DNA of 64,000 nt from Rhabditoides inermis (lineage: Eukaryota; Nematoda; Chromadorea; Rhabditida; Rhabditidae): NCBI GenBank assembly GCA_963966185.1, contig CAWZYM010000109.1, positions 803,001 to 867,000 on the forward strand, given 5' to 3'. Positions 1 through 11,938 of the stretch are shown piece after piece (position 1 is the stretch's first letter; each line of letters starts with the position of its first letter). A program made the position numbers and the translations under genes. The notes under the pieces were generated by a model. That model ran no database searches. It was not told the DNA's origin and worked only from the letters and a program-made list of their open reading frames with translations.

Positions 1-3000
1 CTAAAGTGAACAAGATTGTTAGAACAATTTTGAAAAGAAAAGTTGCCAGGACTCGAACTCGAGAGACGCTCCTAGTAAACAGGATCGCTAGCCATTCGGC
101 CACACTGACATGTGCTTGCAGTCACTTCTTTTCAAAGGTTGTGATAAAAAACGACCGAGATCATGTTTTTTGTCATTTTCACAAACATCAGGGTGACTTT
201 TTGTCTATCCCAAAATGAGTGTACGCACCATCTCCCACTCTTGTTGAGTCTCCCACGACACGACTGGTGCGTCTTCCAGATTCGCGTCTTCCGGACATGC
301 GTCTTCTAGAGTTGCGTCTTCTAGAAATGCGTCTTCTAGAAATGCGTCTTCTAGAGTTGCGTCTTCTAGAGTTGCGTCTTCTAGAAATGCGTCTTCTAGA
401 AATGCGTCTTCTATAATTGCGTCTTCTAGAATTGCGTCTTCCAGAGTTGAGTCAACTGTGCTTGCCACATCTTCTCGAAAAAAAAACACCTGTGTTACAT
501 CTTTTCCCAACTATGATAGGCGGCGGGCAACTCCCCCCCCAATGTCATTTTCACAAACATCAGGGTGTCTTTTTGTCTATCCCAAAATGAGTGTACGCAC
601 CATCTCCCACTCTTGAGTCTCCCACGACACGACTGGTGCTTTTTCCAGATTCGCGTCTTCCGGACATGCGTCTTCTAGAGTTGCGTCTTCTAGAACTGCG
701 TCTTCTAGAGTTGCGTCTTCTAGAAATGCGTCTTCTATAATTGCGTCTTCTAGAATTGCGCCTTACAGAGTGGAGTCAACTGTGCTTGCCACATCTTCTC
801 GAAAAAAACACCTGTGTTACATATTTTCCCAACTGTGATAGGCGGCGGGCAACTCCCCCCCCCCCCCCCCAACAAAAAACATGAAAAAGTGACCTCTCAC
901 TAAAGTGAACAAGATTGTTAGAACAATTTTGTAAAGAAAAGTTGCCAGGATTCGAACTCGAGAGACGCTCCTAGTAAACAGAATCGCTAGCCATTCGGCC
1001 ACACTGACATGTGTTTGCGGTCACTTCATTTCGAAGGTTGTGATAAAAAACGACCGAGATCATGTTTTTTGTCAGTTTCACAAACATCAGGGTGTCTTTT
1101 TGTCTATCCCAAAATGAGTGTACGCACCATCTCCCACTCTTGAGTCTCCCACGACACGACTGGTGTGTCTTCCAGATTCGCGTCTTCCGGACATGCGTGC
1201 TAGAGTTGCGCCTTCTAGAACTGCGTCTTCTAGAGTTGCGTCTTCTAGAAATGCGTCTTCTATAATTGCGTCTTCTAGAATTGCGCCTTCCAGAGTTGAG
1301 TCAACTGTGCTTGCCACATCTTCTCGAAAAAAAACACCTGTGTTACATATTTTCCCAACTGTGATAGGCGGCGGGCAACTCCCCCCCCCCCCCCCAACAT
1401 AAAACATGAAAAAGTGACCTCTCACTAAAGTGAACAAGATTGTTAGAACAATTTTGAAAAGAAAAGTTGCCAGGACTCGAACTCGAGAGACGCTCCTAGT
1501 AAACAGGATCGCTAGCCATTCGGCCACACTGACATGTGCTTGCAGTCACTTCTTTTCAAAGGTTGTGATAAAAAACGACCGAGATCATGTTTTTTTGTCA
1601 TTTTCACAAACATCAGGGTGACTTTTTGTCTATCCCAAAAATGAGTGTACGCACCATCTCCCACTCTTGTTGAGTCTCCCACGACACGACTGGTGCGTCT
1701 TCCAGATTCGCGTCTTCCGGACATGCGTCTTCTAGAGTTGCGTCTTCTAGAAATGCGTCTTCTAGAAATGCGTCTTCTAGAGTTGCGTCTTCTAGAGTTG
1801 CGTCTTCTAGAAATGCGTCTTCTATAATTGCGTCTTCTAGAATTGCGTCTTCCAGAGTTGAGTCAACTGTGCTTGCCACATCTTCTCGAAAAAAAAAACA
1901 CCTGTGTTACATCTTTTCCCAACTGTGATAGGCGGCGGGCAACTCCCCCCCAATGTCATTTTCACAAACATCAGGGTGTCTTTTTGTCTATCCCAAAATG
2001 AGTGTACGCACCATCTCCCACTCTTGAGTCTCCCACGACACGACTGGTGCTTCTTCCAGATTCGCGTCTTCCGGACATGCGTCTTCTAGTGTTGCGTCTT
2101 CTAGAACTGCGTCTTCTAGAGTTGCGTCTTCTAGAAATGCGTCTTCTATAATTGCGTCTTCTAGAATTGCGCCTTCCAGAGTTGAGTCAACTGTGCTTGC
2201 CACATCTTCTCGAAAAAAACACCTGTGTTACATATTTTCCCAACTGTGATAGGCGGCGGGCAACTTCCTCCCCAACAAAAACATGAAAAAGTGACCTCTC
2301 ACTAAAGTGAACAAGACTGTTAGAACAATTTTGAAAAAAAAAGTTGCCAGGATTCGAACTCGAGAAAAGCTTCTATTAAAACTGGATCGCTAGCCATTCG
2401 GCCACACTGACATGTGTTTGCGGTCACTTCATTTCAAAGGTTGTGCTAAAAATCGACCGAGATCATGTTTTTTTGTCATTTTCACAAACATCAGAGTGTC
2501 TTTTTGTCTATCCCAAACTGAGTGTACGCACCATCTCCCACTCTTGAGTCTCCCACGACACGACTGGTGCGTCTTCCAGATTCGCGTCTTCCGGACATGC
2601 GTCTTCTAGAGTTGCGTCTTCTAGAACTGCGTCTTCTAGAGTTGCGTCTTCTAGAATTGCGTCTTCTAGAAATGCGTCTTCTATAATTGCGTCTTCTAGA
2701 ATTGCGTCTTCCAGAGTTGAGTCAACTGTGCTTGCCACATCTTCTCGAAAAAAAAACACCTGTGTTACATCTTTTCCCAACTGTGATAGGCGGCGGGCAA
2801 CTCCCCTCCAATGTCATTTTCACAAACATCAGGGTGTCTTTTTGTCTATCCCAAAATGAGTGTACGCACCATCTCCCACTCTTGAGTCTCCCACGACACG
2901 ACTGGTGCTTCTTCCAGATTCGCGTCTTCCGGACATGCGTCTTCTAGAGTTGCGTCTTCTAGAACTGCGTCTTCTAGAGTTGCGTCTTCTAGAAATGCGT

Positions 3001-3923
3001 CTTCTATAATTGCGTCTTCTAGAATTGCGCCTTCCAGAGTTGAGTCAACTGTGCTTGCCACATCTGCTCGAAAAAAACACCTGTGTTACATATTTTCCCA
3101 ACTGTGATAGGCGGCGGGCAACTTCCTCCCCAACAAAAACATGAAAAAGTGACCTCTCACTAAAGTGAACAAGACTGTTAGAACAATTTTGAAAAAAAAA
3201 GTTGCCAGGATTCGAACTCGAGAAACGCTTCTATTAAAACAGGATCGCTAGCCATTCGGCCACACTGACATGTGTTTGCGGTCACTTCATTTCAAAGGTT
3301 GTGCTAAAAATCGACCGAGATCATGTTTTTTGTCATTTTCACAAACATCAGAGTGTCTTTTTGTCTATCCCAAACTGAGTGTACGCACCATCTCCCACTC
3401 TTGAGTCTCCCACGACACGACTGGTGCGTCTTCCAGATTCGTGTCTTCCGGACATGCGTCTTCTAGAGTTGCGCCTTCTAGAACTGAGTCTTCTAGAACT
3501 GCGTCTTCTAGAAATGCGTCTTCTATAATTGCGTCTTCTAGAATTGCGCCTTCCAGAGTTGAGTCAACTGTGATTGCCACATCTTCTCGAAAAAAACACC
3601 TGTGTTACATATTTTCCCAACTGTGATAGGCGGCGAGCAACTCCCTCCCCAACAAAAACATGAAAAAGTGACCTCTCACTAAAGTGAACAAGATTGTTAG
3701 AACAATTTTGAAAAGAAAAGTTGCCAGGATTCGAACTCGAGAGACGCTCCTAGTAAACAGAATCGCTAGCCATTCGGCCACACTGACATGTGTTTGCGGT
3801 CACTTCATTTCGAAGGTTGTGATGGAAATCGACCGAGATCATGGTTTTGTCAATTTCACAAACATCAGAGTGTGTTTTTGTCTATCCCAAATTGAGTGTA
3901 CGCACCATCTCCCACTCTTGAGT
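1..3923. repeat. Composite tandem array: 15-bp minisatellite plus tRNA-like units
   Basis: Six tRNA-like blocks (near 43, 943, 1467, 2345, 3203 and 3719) alternate with nine minisatellite blocks that each begin with the same CGCACCATCTCCCACTCTT segment (near 220, 590, 1115, 1647, 2003, 2525, 2862, 3381 and 3900). Unit spacing is about 900, 524, 878, 858 and 516 bases, so long units hold two minisatellite blocks and short units one. Each block has roughly 8-12 copies of a 15-bp repeat, GCGTCTTCTAGAGTT with variants, carrying a palindromic TCTAGA. The last block breaks off near 3923. Because 15 is a multiple of three, open frames run through on both strands (LEDA-type pentapeptides on minus); these are probably a by-product of repeat length rather than genes. 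Confidence 0.95.
33..3788 (-). ncRNA. Six tRNA-like Pol III cassettes inside the array
   Basis: On the minus strand each copy (about 33-112, 933-1011, 1457-1536, 2333-2411, 3191-3270 and 3709-3788) shows an A-box-like TGGCCGAATGGCTAGCGA, a B-box-like GAGTTCGARTCC and, directly after, a run of four or more T. These are the three parts of a type-2 Pol III unit. A 4-bp anticodon-like stem encloses GTTTACT, which would place TTA at the anticodon. The acceptor and T stems pair poorly, so a functional aminoacylated tRNA is unlikely. A tRNA-derived SINE-like or amplified pseudo-tRNA unit fits better. Transcription is not shown. Confidence 0.6.
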
Positions 3924-4867
3924 TGTTTTTTTTTGCGGCTGACAGCTCTCTCAAATAGGTTTCTCCAAAAGATGTTGTTTTCCTTATTAGCCGCTGCCTA
4001 TCAAAACCGACCAACCGCGGTTTAGGTCGGATGAATGAGTATGTTATGGCCACCAGAGCGGGCAAACCATAACAGCTAAATTATGGGCCAAGAAAAAATA
4101 ATTCATTTTGAGAATGAGCTCATAAGGTTCAAATGCGAATGTGGAATTTAGGGGTGGCATTCTTCATTTCCTTCGCAGTCTTCCGCTTCGGCGCGTACTG
4201 ACGCAGGAATTCGCGCTCCTAAAACGCAAAGAAATCTTTTTTTCTTAAAACCATAGAAAAGTAAAAGATTGTACATGTTAACATGTTTGTGCCCACTTGT
4301 TTGGACCGAGTTTTGAGTTTATTTGTTAAAAAAAACAATAGACATTAATTATGTACTGTGCCCGATTTTTAAAGTATGACGACTGTTCCATAATTTTTAT
4401 CTCTTTTTGAAAGAGTCTCACTAGTCCTCAGACATTTGTTTCAAAATTGGTAGAGTTTGAATTTTGAAGCAATACGGTAGCGCAGTGGATGAGTGGGGTA
4501 GTGTTTGAGAGATTCGGATAATTTCAGTGAGCACAATATTGTTCACGCTAGAGAAGAATAAATCATCATGTATCACAACATTAAAATTGGCACGAGTTCT
4601 AATACTGGGATCACAGAATACAAGCCGAAGACAAGATTCAAAATCTCACTGTACAGATGCAAACTGTAGATAGTAATTTCAAAGAAAAATGATTATTTGA
4701 TTTCGATTTTTTTTTATGTTTTTATAGTTTTTTTATGAATGTCCCTTTCGTTGTGGTCGGAATTGTTTCTGTACACTTATAAGAGGTCAGTGGAAATAAA
4801 TCATACCTCAAAAGACCACTCGCGATCAGGATTCAGACGAAGAGAGCAGATCTAAAGTCGGTAATAA
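3924..4867. other. AT-rich stretch without a recognised gene
   Basis: No exon-like frame with splice sites was found. A weak tRNA A-box-like CGGTAGCGCAGTGGATGAG lies at 4477-4496; the first 17 bases of this string (to GGATG) recur at 26342, but there is no good B box here. Confidence 0.5.
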
Positions 4868-4979
4868 TTATTTAACGAAGAAGAAAAACATGCTTACTTT
4901 TTTGTTAGTTTTTGTTTCAAACTCCGACTGCTGCTGCTGGCTGGGGATCTTCTGTTCAAATTCAAATGTTCTCATATTA

Positions 4980-5013
<34 letters not shown>

Positions 5014-5135
5014 CCACTCTCTCCATCTCTTTTCTTCCTCTCCCCTCTCTCTCTCTTTCCCTCCTTCTATCTCCCTCCTCTTTCTCCCTTCCTCTCTTCC
5101 GCTCCATCCCTCTCTCTTTCCGTTCTCTCTCTCCG

Positions 5136-5173
<38 letters not shown>

Positions 5174-5385
5174 CCTCTCTCTCTTTCTCTCCGTCCTCTC
5201 TCTCTCCCTATCTCTCTCCGTCCCCCTCTCTCTCTTCGATGAATACAACTACTCGGAACAGAACGCGAGCAACGTACGGGAGTGTTGAGACTGGCGTAGC
5301 GCCGATGCACAAGCCAGTAGAACCCTGCCACGATCGCCAACACAGCGACACAACAGCCGCCGACCACAGCTACCTTGACAGGCTC
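4868..5385 (-). CDS. Single-pass membrane protein, C-terminal exons
   Basis: Two minus-strand exons are supported. Exon 5385-5278, between an AG acceptor and a GTACGT donor, encodes a hydrophobic segment of about 20 residues (VAVVGGCCVAVLAIVAGFYW) followed by LVHRRYASLNTP, where HRR looks like a stop-transfer patch. After a CT-microsatellite intron, an exon starting at 4951 (TTTGAACAG acceptor) encodes KIPSQQQQSEFETKTNKK and may run to a stop at 4868. The polar, Q-rich tail would be cytosolic. Upstream exons probably lie at 5.9-6.2 kb. The family is not recognised. Confidence 0.4.
4981..5230. repeat. CT microsatellite in an intron
   Basis: Interrupted (CT)n with CCGTC spacers lies between the two membrane-protein exons. 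The many ER/SL open frames over it are repeat artefacts. Confidence 0.9.
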
Positions 5386-5954
5386 CTGAAGTATACGTTC
5401 ACTTTGGTTTTGGTATGATAATAATGTTTTTTGTCCTAACAATCGTGTTCAATAGTTTTCCATAACTAGACCAACCATGTCGAACTGGTCGAAGGCTGCG
5501 AATGAGAGAATGACGGGAGCAATCAAGAATCAACATTGAAATTGACTACCCAAGAAGTGCGATAATTCCACACAATGCACCCAACACGTTCTTGTTACAG
5601 TGTTTTATTATTCCAATCGATATACATAGTATCATGCACGCGAACAAAGGACGTGTACAATCAATATCAATCAATAATCGGAGAACAGTGGATGAATACA
5701 GAAAGTGCTACTTATGCAGTGAACACAATCAATAACAATCAATAATCACCAGACAATCTATAATCGATAGACAACAAGATAATGTCAAAGAGAGAGACGC
5801 GCACGAATCTCAAACTGGGGGCCGACGTGCACGTTCGAAATGATGTGGGGGAAGACTATAGGGATAATAACACAAAGTACTGGACGCGCACGTCACAGTA
5901 CAACGGCGCGCACGCCAGAAAACACAGGGTACAAACTAGAGGGACAATGGAGAG

Positions 5955-6150
5955 GGGTTGGCTCACTTTGATGGTCGTTCTCCTTGGGCAGCCAGTCCTT
6001 CTGGAAACTCTTGCCGTGCTCCTCGTCCTTGTCCTCCACGTACCCAAGTTGGCTCACGCGCGAGCCTCAAACTTGGGTAATTATAATTAAACCCGGAAAT
6101 CGGAAAGCAGCGAGCACGGCGCGCACGGAGAAGATGATGGCGGGAGACAT
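5955..6150 (-). CDS. Possible upstream exons of the membrane protein gene
   Basis: A minus-strand ATG near 6149 opens a short hydrophobic run (MSPAIIFSVRAVLAAFRFP) that could be a signal peptide. Just downstream, GDKDEEHGK to KENDHQ, rich in charged residues, ends at a GTGAGCC donor near 5967. The phase between the two parts was not resolved. The opposite strand also has a hydrophobic open frame here, taken as a shadow. Confidence 0.25.
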
Positions 6151-6748
6151 CAACAGCGTCGCGGCGCGTACGTTATCGATACATCGATAGGATGACAGTT
6201 ATCAAGATAGGAGATAAGCGTTGCACAATGAATCTACATCATCAACATCAAATTGTTGTAGGAGAAAGGTGAAAGTTCTTATAATGATCGGCAAAAACAC
6301 GCGCATCAATACGTTACAACGACAAGAAAGTGATGCAACGTGGTACGGATAGTATCGAATATGGAGGCCTGAAATCCGGAGAAAATCCGGACTGCACTGA
6401 TTGGTTGAGAATTCACACATTATTCGCACGAAATCAGACGCGCGGGGGGCATACGCAGAGGGCAGCGATCTTTATTGTTACTAACATTTATTGTTACTAA
6501 CAGTTATTATCACTGTTACTGATAATGACTATTCTTGATTTGGGAAGGATATGCAAATTTTGAAAATGTGCATATTTGCATATTTTGATTCAAATTGTGT
6601 TCGACCGCATTGATTAAACCTATTCTAACCAGACAGTCATAGTTCTGTCCGAAAACATGAATGGTTGAAACACACCAACAAATTATGTAAGGTCGGGGTG
6701 GAAAATCGGTTTGATATTGGGATGGGACGCTAGGGATCCGCCCCGGCT

Positions 6749-6802
<54 letters not shown>

Positions 6803-6944
6803 CACTCACGACTCACCTGAAACAATCTGAAAATATGGCTTAGACCTGATTTCAACAAAAATCGGATTGGGGACAGATATACATACATTTAAAGGAATAG
6901 TGGCGACTTAATTCTGCAACTAGCTCTCTTGAACGCGCATTACC

Positions 6945-7040
6945 ACTCATGCAAAACATTCGTCGTAGACAGGACTCGAACCGGCGAGGTCTGTCGTGGA
7001 GAAGAGGACGGTATCTGCCAGACGCCGTTTCCGAGCGGAA
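6945..7040 (-). ncRNA. Degenerate tRNA-like sequence
   Basis: On minus, a good B box (GGTTCGAGTCC) is followed by a GTTTTGC terminator, with an imperfect TGGCAGATACCG A-box-like stretch upstream. No convincing acceptor stem was found. Confidence 0.35.
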
Positions 7041-7112
7041 ATGTCCTTGAAAACTAAAAAAAAAATTTTTATTTATCCAGCTCCGGTATACCGGGCCAAT
7101 GAGAGTGTTCAT

Positions 7113-7640
7113 TGAAATGTCGTTAGTGTTTTCTGGTAGACAGGTGTCTTACTGATAGGTATGCATCATTAGAATAGAAAGTTCTGATTGGAAGGTAGAA
7201 AGAATGGCCGGGCCGCATCGGATTCAGATTGGTGGCCAGTGTTTGAATGTGAACTACAGTTTCGTACACGAACATAATAGTGAAATATAGTAATTTTCAA
7301 ATGAACCTGTGTTTATATCATCAGTCTCGTTTATGCTTCTCGTTTGTGCTTCGAAACAGAAGATAATACACATTAATAACAATAACACTAATTCAGGTCC
7401 ACAGGGCCACGGGCCGCGTTCTACCACTCAAGGGCCACGGGCCAGAGCCAGGGCCAGGGCCGCGTTTCACCCGGTCCCTTCTGTATTCGTCATTGTGGTC
7501 GCGAGAAGTCGCGACAAGAAGATAATGAGTTCAAAATATCGAACCAAAATCTTCTATCTGGGTCACGGTTTTCCACAAAGTTTCATCTGACCGTCTTTTT
7601 TTTTAGCTAGAAACAAGGTTTGCAATCATTCAAGATTTCT
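7113..7640. other. No gene recognised
   Basis: Contains a short GC-rich imperfect repeat of GGGCCACGG and GGGCCA units at 7400-7465 and otherwise AT-rich sequence. No supported exon. Confidence 0.5.
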
Positions 7641-7751
7641 CGTTTCACAGTTCAACACATTTCACACATTCAAACGGTTCATCAACACATCGATGGGTGT
7701 TGCAACACCAGTGTAAATGACAAGTGATAAAATAGTTGACACAACTGCGAT

Positions 7752-8416
7752 CTAGCTTCCGAAGCAGCGGGTCTTCTTGCCGCGGAACTTGCGGCGCACG
7801 CGGGCGTTGTGCTCGTTGTTGATGACGTGCCGCCACGCCGCGTCGGCGTCCAACGCGCGGTGGCTCGTCTCGTGGTGCCGCAGCATGTGCTTCTTCTCTG
7901 CAACGGCGTGATCGGAGTGTCTCGGGACCGGACTGACCGTTGATCTTGTAGGCGCACCGGCTCCCGTCCGCCTTGGGCACGTTGCACACGAATCGACCCT
8001 CGCGCACATGCGTCCACGCATGCGCCACCATGCTCCGCTCCACCATCTAGACACTCGTCTCTTCGCGATCTGTTCCCCGTTCACGGTGCGGCAATCATCT
8101 ATCACTAACTTAAAAACTCTTTATTTCAGTCTCGTATATAAGTGAAAACCTAGTTTTCGAGGGAGATATGGTCTCTAGAGAACTTTTCTTCAACATTGCG
8201 AAATTAATTCGGTTCTTACCGCATTTCGAACAAGAAACCCCCATAAGTGATTGACGTTCATGAAATTCGTTATTTCTACCCTTATCTGACCGACCGCCAT
8301 TGATTCGCGTTCTATGAGAACGGGGGTACCCTTATTTTGCTCACCGCTCCCATACTATGTACCCGCCATGTTTCGGCATATTTTAGAGAGGGTAGAGGGG
8401 AGATAGAGAGAGGGGG

Positions 8417-8477
<61 letters not shown>

Positions 8478-9442
8478 GCAGAGATGGAGAGAATGAGAAA
8501 AACCACTCGCCTGGCCGCAGATGCCGCACTCGTGCTGTTTCCGGGTGTAGCGTACCATTTCGAGCAGGTGCCGGTTGCCCTTGCGCTTCCTGATCGGACT
8601 CCGCGTCTGGTCCAGCTCCTGCTTCCTCTTATTCTCCCTCTCCCACTTCTTCCCCTTCTTCCTCTTCCTCTCGCTTTTCTTCTTGCCAGAGCGCGATGAC
8701 AGGATCGATGACGCCTAAAGAGTGCAGTAGGTAGTAGAGTACAGTGGGTTTGATCGTGTTCATCACACAGCGAGGGAACAATGTGTTTTTCATTGTATGG
8801 ATGTACCCCACAAGAATGGAAGAATGTTCGAGTGTGAGTCCGATTCGAACTGGTCTGATGGATGGAAACAGTGAGCACTCGGCTGGCGCGACTCACGTCA
8901 CTGTCAGCGTTGCCGCCGTCTCCTCCGCCTCCTGCGTCGCCACCCATCGTCCTCTGTTCGTCTATCGTCAGCCCCCTCGCTTCCATCTCAGCGCGCTGCC
9001 GTCGAAGATTTGCCAGCGCCTCAACCAGTCGTTTTCAGAAGGACAAAGGTCTATGAATCTCACACTGTCGGCGGCAGCTCTCCACATCGCGTCGCGACTC
9101 GCACTCATTTCGACTCTGAATGGCGCAGCGTCAGTGCGGATTGTTAGCGGCCGACTCACATCATCACTCCGGCGTCTGTGGGCACCGGAATGAGGACCGC
9201 CTCGCGGGGCGCGCCGCGAACCGAGCGAACACTCAAACCATAGCGTCAGCGGACTATTGTAGGTGAGTTCTCGATAGAGAGAGAGAGAGAGAGATGTCAG
9301 TACCTGCCCATTTCCCACTGCCTGAGGTCGTCCACGCTGCGCACCGTTCCGGCGACGATCGCCTCCATCAGAGCCTTGACGCGCGGCATGCAGTAGCTGA
9401 TCCTACGATCAGGTGGTAGAAAGAGAATAAGAGAGGGGGAGC

Positions 9443-9491
<49 letters not shown>

Positions 9492-9962
9492 AGAGAGGAG
9501 AGAGGGACAGAGAGGGAAAGGAGGGAGAGAGGGGGCGAGAAAGAGAAAGAGAGAGAGAGAGAACAATGAGATCTCGTTACAGTATACCTCGCCGGAATGC
9601 GTCCGATGAGCAGAGTGGCCGCTATAGCGAATGAACGCATCGCACAACTCCAGCTATCCTGAGAAAACGCGCACATAAATAGGAGCATATCGGCAATCAG
9701 AATCACAATAAGTGTATCGAGAAGAGCACAACTACACCACATACGCACACGGTTACGGTAAGCTACAGTACTGTGTGTTACCGTAACCCACCGGCTGCGC
9801 TTCGATTTCCGTGTGAAATACGAGTCTCAGCTTGCTGTTGCGCGCGCGGCACAGGAAGATGTTGTGTAGCTGCTTTAGCACGTCGTCGCCTAGCTGAAAG
9901 GGAGAGAGAGAGCGAGAGAGAGCGAGAGCGAGAGCGAGAGCGAGAGCGAGAGCGAGAGCGAG

Positions 9963-10026
<64 letters not shown>

Positions 10027-10586
10027 AGAGCGCACAAGGAGTTAGAGATAAAGAGAATGCACTTCTCACCCACGCATCTCCCATCGGCTCGTCGTGCTTG
10101 TTCGTGTCGTATACGTGGAGAGTCGTCGACGCCGAGAGAAAGCTGGAATGGCCTTGTCTATGACCTCGTCTCTGCTCCGCGGCTACTGGCGCCACATCTC
10201 ACGCGTGTGCGCTTCTGCTCTTATAATAATAGTATTTATTACCGCGTATACTATATAAATGAACACAGGACACTTATTCCAATAGCGTGTCAGCAAATCG
10301 CTGTGTTTCACACCAACTGCGCTTATCATATGTTCCGGAAACCGCGTGTTGAAGCGTTAGGGCACCGCTTTGTGGGTACTACGCTTTGTGGATACTACCC
10401 CCACACACAAACACACAACGTCGGATACACTTTTGTCCCTCATAGTGCAACATTGAGAATAAACAATGAACCGCACCAGACAGTCAGGTAGTGGCTGTTC
10501 TCGCGGTTGATGATCTGGATTCCGTCAAAGTTGGGCGCGATCTGCTTCTCCTGTTAAACCGTTTCACAAATAGAGTGAAAGAATGA

Positions 10587-10623
<37 letters not shown>

Positions 10624-11019
10624 TGACCGACGCGATCTCGGCGAGTAGATCGATGGCGATTCCGGCGTCCTTAGCGAAGTCAGCGAGACGCGCGAGCAGA
10701 TAGTCCAACACGTCACACTCCATCCACGACCCCAGCTAAACGCGACGTATGCAAAAAGGTGTGAAGTCTCCGTAGCATGTAGGCACTACTGTATTCGTCA
10801 TACCATTATGATTGTGTTGTCATATTCAGATAGATTCCGGATAAACGATTGACTGATTAATTGTAGCATGTTTGTAACACGTCCACTACTTTCATTCACT
10901 CCCACTACTCTAGCAGCCTCTCGAGGGAATCAAAACAGCTCGAGTAAGGGTTGCATTTTCGCTCCTGCCACTGGTTGCTTCTGACTTGCCTGTATCTGAA
11001 AAGGCGGTCCGCCCGACAT
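7752..11019 (-). CDS. C48 (Ulp1-like) cysteine peptidase with two C2H2 fingers, copy A
   Basis: Spliced by eye and checked against copy B at 29.5 kb, whose intron positions and phases match. Likely start MSGGPPFQIQ (11019), then exons at about 10735-10622, 10550-10477, 10142-10070, 9893-9792, 9658-9588, 9402-9304, about 9225-9146, 9098-9050, about 9010-8900, 8716-8507, 8048-7942 and 7901-7752. The peptidase part shows the C48 order: His in ENSHYLTV, Asp in LHVYDTN, Gln in EAQPDSW and Cys in WSCAMRS. A Lys/Arg-rich linker (KKKSERKRKKGKK) follows. Finger 1 is C-x2-C-x10-H-x3-H (CGICGQ to HAWTH), split by an intron with a GC donor (CAG|GCGAGT). Finger 2 is C-x9-C-x12-H-x4-H (CNVPKADGSRC to HHETSH). 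The protein ends GKKTRCFGS. C48 enzymes cleave SUMO/NEDD8-type or viral precursor proteins; the substrate here is unknown. A domesticated or still mobile transposon gene is possible. Confidence 0.7.
8404..8475. repeat. GA microsatellite in finger-1 intron
   Basis: Nearly pure (GA)n inside the copy A intron that splits finger 1. Copy B has GA microsatellite at the same intron (31630-31780). Confidence 0.9.
9440..10024. repeat. GA microsatellites in copy A introns
   Basis: Two tracts, 9440-9562 and 9900-10022. The second holds alternating GAGAGC hexamers before pure (GA)n. Each sits in an intron between peptidase exons. Confidence 0.9.
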
Positions 11020-11317
11020 CACTGACCGCGCGCGAGAAAACGGAATGATGCATGTTTAGAGCGAAACTACTAACGTCTTTGTAAACACGAGAACAACGAA
11101 GCCAAAAAAGAGAATTGTGGAAGCTACCTCGCGAAAAAGATGGCTGACAAGAGATGGTTAATTTCAGTGGATCCCTAGACACGATGTATCGTGACGCATT
11201 CCGAGTTCAGATATCAGCAATCAGTTTCAAAAACATTTATTCTACCTCGTACACAATACAAATACCACCATAAACAAATCCGTAACGCGCCATAATAAGC
11301 TATATACAATAACTATA

Positions 11318-11583
11318 TCATAATACTCTTGCCGACTTCTCGGTCTTGCCGGTCGTGCTCTTCACATCGTCAACGGTAGCGGCAGCATACTGACGCTTCT
11401 GCAAGCCATACGGTAATCTACAGTATCCCGTTACTCACGTCGGAGGGAAGCGTCGGCGGACGCATACCCCTGCCGATGCGAACGACGTTTTCGGCAAGGA
11501 AGACTCGCTCGCAGAAACGGCATAGAAGAACCGCTCGCCTTGTCGTTTTTTTTCTCGGCAGAATGGACAGCGGGCGACATCTC
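11318..11583 (-). CDS. C-terminal exons of an unrecognised gene with a CxxC motif
   Basis: Two phase-compatible minus exons: one from a TTGCAG acceptor near 11583 to a GTGAGT donor near 11440, the next from about 11396 to the stop at 11318. In the frame that stays open across the splice the product reads RCRPLSILPRKK, then LLCRFCERVFLAEN, GMRPPTLPSD and KRQYAAATVDDVKSTTG, ending EKSARVL. RCRP and CRFC may form a small zinc site. No upstream exon was found; the region beyond is a repeat. It lies just upstream of copy A on the same strand. Confidence 0.35.
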
Positions 11584-11591
11584 CTGCAATT

Positions 11592-11632
11592 AGAGAGGGC
11601 GCGCAGCGCCCTCTCTCTTGGGTTAAAATAAG
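11592..11632. repeat. Dispersed hairpin repeat
   Basis: AGAGAGGGCGC-GCA-GCGCCCTCTCT is a near-perfect hairpin. The same hairpin with similar flanks (AATTAG on one side, TAAGGC on the other) is present in reverse at 53494-53522, so it marks the end of a dispersed element, perhaps a Helitron-like 3' end. The element class is a guess. Confidence 0.6.
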
Positions 11633-11938
11633 GCTCGCGCCAGAATTTTCAAGTAGCGATATCCAAAGGACATGTTAGCAACAATGTGAAGTCTTCCAAT
11701 TTATGTTAGTTAGATTCGCACGGTTCCATAGGGCAGATCACTAATTGACGGCATCTTTGTATCTTTTCTCCGAAAGAAGTTATGAGCGATCTCGCACTCG
11801 CACTAGGCGAAAGGCCAGCGTGTGGGTGGGTGGGTGGGTGGGTGTCGTTTCCAGTCACGCTAGCTGATAGCTAGCCCTCTGCTGGCGGGCGAGCGCGAGA
11901 GCACGCGAGAGAGCACGCTGTTTGGAGAGAGACAGATG

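Noticed and set aside
1..3923. CRISPR array
   Set aside because: The repeats are a 15-bp minisatellite without unique spacers, and the DNA is eukaryotic.
5782..6090. Plus-strand hydrophobic protein ending in a MVVLLGQPVLLETLAVLL-type stretch
   Set aside because: It is the complement of a charged minus-strand exon with a good donor; no splice or start context on plus.
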